A stretch of DNA of 7,385 bases from Archaeoglobus sp. (lineage in GTDB: Archaea; Halobacteriota; Archaeoglobi; Archaeoglobales; Archaeoglobaceae), in contig QNXS01000037.1 of the NCBI GenBank assembly GCA_003978865.1, positions 1 through 7,385 on the forward strand, read 5' to 3'. Shown here one piece after another: positions 5,376-7,385 of the stretch; within the stretch, counting starts at the first letter, position 1, and each line of letters opens with the position of its first letter. The position numbers were made by a program, and so were the translations under genes. Under the pieces are notes generated by a model. That model was given only the letters and a program-made list of their open reading frames with translations. It had not been told where the DNA came from and made no database searches.

Positions 5376-6015
5376 GAACAACACCTCTCAGAACATCTGG
5401 CCTGTTTTCTGCTATGTAGCTAACAACTCCCGCCGTGAATGCGAACTCACCCACAGCTATTGGTATCTGAGTTGGTCCGTATCCCATGAAGTAAAGCCAC
5501 CAGTGAAGGAGTACAGAGTGAGGGTTTAATCCAAGTGCCAGTTCAAGGGCTGAAGTAACGTAGGTCATCATATCTCCTATAAAACCCGCCATTCCAGCTG
5601 CAAACCATAGCGGGGTACTACCTTTAAAAGCTCTATATGTGCCATACCCCGTAAATGTACCGACGATACCCATAGATAGAGTATTTGCACCAAGTGTTGT
5701 TATTCCCCCATGCCCCAAGAATGCTTGGAAGAAGAGAGCTATGCTCGATATAACGACAGTCGCAAACGGGCCAACTACTATTGCAGCCATGGGCGTTCCA
5801 ACGGGATGTGAGCAGGAGCCTGTAACGGGAACAGGTATGTGCCAAACGGAAATGACGAATACAGCAGCGCCCATCATTGCAAGGGTCGGTAGATACTTCG
5901 GATTCTTTGTAGATTTCTTTTTTATTTCCCTAATACCTAAAATCCAGAATGGTATACATACAGCATACCATACAAAACACCAGCTAAGAGGTAGTATTCC
6001 ATCAGATATATGCAT
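5368..6015 (-). CDS. cbiM: Cobalt/nickel ECF transporter substrate-binding membrane protein CbiM
   Basis: CbiM is the membrane S-component that binds Co2+ (or Ni2+ in NikM members) and moves it into the cell. The 215 residues begin MHISDGILP, the invariant N-terminus in which Met1 and His2 coordinate the metal. The second metal-site region is SCSHPVGTP (67-75), with His70 as the likely third ligand. Other conserved segments are GHGG (101-104), GANTLSMG (109-116) and PTQIPIAVGE (181-190). About six or seven hydrophobic helices are seen, and the length is typical. The start is fixed by GGAGGTG (6026-6020) five bases before the ATG and by the need for the exact MHI end. It heads the cbiMN-QO operon. 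Cobalt and nickel cannot be told apart here; no cobalamin or nickel-enzyme gene is in view. Confidence 0.95.
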   Translation of the reverse strand: MHISDGILPLSWCFVWYAVCIPFWILGIREIKKKSTKNPKYLPTLAMMGAAVFVISVWHIPVPVTGSCSHPVGTPMAAIVVGPFATVVISSIALFFQAFLGHGGITTLGANTLSMGIVGTFTGYGTYRAFKGSTPLWFAAGMAGFIGDMMTYVTSALELALGLNPHSVLLHWWLYFMGYGPTQIPIAVGEFAFTAGVVSYIAENRPDVLRGVVHG

Positions 6016-6019
6016 ACAT

Positions 6020-6080
6020 ACACCTCCACTTTGTTTGATTTACTTTCAAGATAATTTGACTAAGGTTGGTATATATAATT
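6020..6080 (-). promoter_or_regulatory. Probable promoter and ribosome binding site of the cbi operon
   Basis: On the minus strand AATTATATATACC (6080-6068) is a good archaeal TATA box. Usual spacing would put the transcript start near 6045-6050 and give a leader of about 35 bases ending in the GGAGGTG site (6026-6020). This leader is too short for a riboswitch. Confidence 0.5.
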
Positions 6081-6187
6081 TATCATCGTCAATTGTTGAA
6101 AATAACTATTAGACTATATTACTAAAGAGAGTCAGCTATACTAAAAGATAAAATATTAACTATTGGATAAAACTAATTTATATTTTA

Positions 6188-6234
6188 AACATATATAAAA
6201 TTAATTGCATAGATATTTCGAAAGTATAATATAT
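6188..6234 (+). promoter_or_regulatory. Candidate TATA boxes of the pilin-like surface protein gene
   Basis: Two TATA-like blocks precede the gene: AACATATATAAAATT (6188-6202) and TATAATATATC (6225-6235). The first predicts a leader of about 35-40 bases, the second an almost leaderless message. No Shine-Dalgarno site is found before ATG 6259, which favours the leaderless reading. Confidence 0.35.
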
Positions 6235-6238
6235 CGTA

Positions 6239-6254
6239 AAGTGTATGCACACTT
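6239..6254. promoter_or_regulatory. Inverted repeat just before the pilin-like gene
   Basis: AAGTGT-ATGC-ACACTT is a perfect inverted repeat with six-base arms and a four-base centre, ending four bases before the ATG. It could be an operator for a dimeric repressor or a small hairpin masking the start. It could also be chance. Confidence 0.3.
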
Positions 6255-6258
6255 AGAC

Positions 6259-7385
6259 ATGTACAACAAAAAAGCAGTATCTCCTGTAGTTGGGTTCATA
6301 ATGATTGTTGCGATATTAGTCTGTTTTATGGCTTTACTTCAAAGTCAATTTTTACCTATGTGGAACAAAAAAGTCGAGAGAAAAAGCCAGTCAAGATTGA
6401 TTTCTGAAGTGTCTAAAATACCGCACATACTTACTGGATCCACTTCAACACCGTTCAAACTTGATCTTGGGACGATATATCCCAAATACCCTTTTCTTTT
6501 CTCTCCCCCACCGACTGCTGGTTACATTAAATTTCTGCCCGAAAACGTAACGATAAATGCAACAATTTCTGGAACAAATCAGAAGTACAATGTGAGTTTC
6601 AAAACCTATGCTATTTTAGTCCATCCGTTTTACGTTTATTCGCCAGACATACAATTGATTTATGAATACACTACAGTTTTGGAAAATGGGAGCAATTATT
6701 ACAAAGCTATACCAGTTGTTAATCAAACCGCTTTTTCGAAAGCTACGATCTGCATACCCATTATAAATTCAACTTACAAAGTTATTTCTGGTGTTACAGT
6801 ACCTCTTAACTTTTATCTCATAAGTAAGAGTTATGGAATTTCACTTGATAACGTTAACGTGACGTTTGAAGTTAAAAACCCAGACTACTGGAGATCTATT
6901 CTTGACAGTATATACGGGCGATCTAACGTCAGCGTTAGCGGAAATACAGTTACAATCCACGCAGGAAAAATAACACTTTATACACCTGCATGGGTCGTAA
7001 GTGCTACAAACTCAAGTATCAGGGTAAATAGAACGATTTATGCTGTCGTTCCGCTTAACAATCCTGTTTACGTTGGTGTAGGTAATGTCGCTCCAGTGAA
7101 CGTTATGGTTGTCGACAACTTTGGCAACCCTATTAGCGGAGTTACAATTAATTCAACTGTGAAGGGTACTAACGTGAGCGTTTTACCATCAACGTCAGAA
7201 ACAAATCTGCAGGGTGTGGCAACTTTCTATGTTGAAGGATTGAGTTACGGCAATGAAACCATCAACTTTACGGCAGGCAAAGTGAACAGCAGTGTTGAAG
7301 TGCATGTTTTTGCTTTACCCGCTCCAGTGACTCCTACGGTGTCAAGCATAAGCCTTAAAGGAAATCTAACGCTATACAGCTATAA
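6259..7385 (+). CDS. Large surface protein with type IV pilin-like N-terminus and Ig-like domain, cut by the right edge
   Basis: The 375 visible residues begin MYNKKAVSPVVGFIMIV. A short basic leader followed by AVSPVVG and a single hydrophobic helix (about 6-30) is the archaeal type III (pilin/archaellin) signal, normally cut by a PibD/FlaK-type peptidase, here probably between Lys5 and Ala6. The helix ends in LPMWNKKVE. The remainder is a beta-rich, Thr/Ser/Asn-rich extracellular part. An Ig-like segment resembling invasin/Big_1 domains lies at about 278-350 (APVNVMVVDNFGNPISGV, with NLQGVATFYV later). There are 16 N-x-S/T sequons, all after residue 95, which predicts heavy glycosylation. 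The protein continues beyond the window and is far longer than an ordinary pilin, so it is more likely an anchored surface protein or a pilus-associated adhesin than a filament subunit. It is divergent from the cbi operon. A GTG at 6241 is in frame but would spoil the leader. Function is not known. Confidence 0.8.
   Translation, partial: MYNKKAVSPVVGFIMIVAILVCFMALLQSQFLPMWNKKVERKSQSRLISEVSKIPHILTGSTSTPFKLDLGTIYPKYPFLFSPPPTAGYIKFLPENVTINATISGTNQKYNVSFKTYAILVHPFYVYSPDIQLIYEYTTVLENGSNYYKAIPVVNQTAFSKATICIPIINSTYKVISGVTVPLNFYLISKSYGISLDNVNVTFEVKNPDYWRSILDSIYGRSNVSVSGNTVTIHAGKITLYTPAWVVSATNSSIRVNRTIYAVVPLNNPVYVGVGNVAPVNVMVVDNFGNPISGVTINSTVKGTNVSVLPSTSETNLQGVATFYVEGLSYGNETINFTAGKVNSSVEVHVFALPAPVTPTVSSISLKGNLTLYSY

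Noticed and set aside
6016..6080. Cobalamin riboswitch or other long leader before cbiM
   Set aside because: The TATA box at 6080-6068 leaves a leader of only about 35 bases, too short for such an element, and no conserved B12-box-like sequence is seen.
5639..6112. 157-codon plus-strand frame across cbiM and its upstream region
   Set aside because: It is antisense to cbiM, which has full family motifs, and has no signals of its own.

Overview
The window looks like an archaeal chromosome segment, probably from a euryarchaeon of the Archaeoglobales or a related lineage. The evidence is the pilin/archaellin-type N-terminus of the right-hand gene, the archaeal form of cis-prenyltransferase (long N-terminal extension), TATA-box-like AT blocks upstream of genes, T-tract 3' ends, and strong GGTG-type Shine-Dalgarno sites in the cbi cluster. 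The lineage is inferred from the general feel of the proteins; no rRNA or other marker is present. The DNA is AT-rich, especially between genes.

Layout from left to right. (1) The start of an unidentified minus-strand gene runs off the left edge (1-98). (2) An AT-rich stretch (99-571) has no convincing gene, only two coding-like minus-strand fragments. (3) Two minus-strand genes follow: a TauE/SafE-family membrane permease (572-1414) and a universal stress protein (1509-1901). The stress protein gene lacks its true 5' end because of an apparent one-base insertion near 1950; the missing start codons lie just upstream in another frame (to 1965). (4) A gap (1966-2386) holds a possible decayed minus-strand reading frame. 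(5) The only complete plus-strand gene is a cis-prenyltransferase of the UppS family (2387-3277). Its 3' end overlaps the convergent cbiO gene. (6) A minus-strand cbiM-cbiN-(small ORF)-cbiQ-cbiO operon (6015 down to 3230) encodes an energy-coupling-factor type cobalt/nickel importer. (7) A divergent AT-rich intergenic region (6016-6258) carries the likely cbiM and surface-protein promoters. (8) A large surface protein with a type IV pilin-like N-terminus and an Ig-like domain starts at 6259 and runs off the right edge.

How the genes fit together. CbiM and CbiN form the substrate-specific membrane part, CbiQ the coupling membrane protein and CbiO the ATPase of one Co2+/Ni2+ uptake machine; spacing and overlaps show one transcript. 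UppS makes a long-chain polyprenyl diphosphate, the precursor of the lipid carrier for archaeal N-glycosylation. The right-hand surface protein has 16 N-glycosylation sequons in 375 visible residues, a plausible though indirect functional link.

The points most worth a second look are the frameshifted usp gene, a probable 34-residue membrane protein hidden between cbiN and cbiQ (which also corrects the cbiQ start), the replacement of a normally conserved metal-binding Glu in UppS by Val, and the extra C-terminal region of CbiO that is encoded antisense to the end of uppS.
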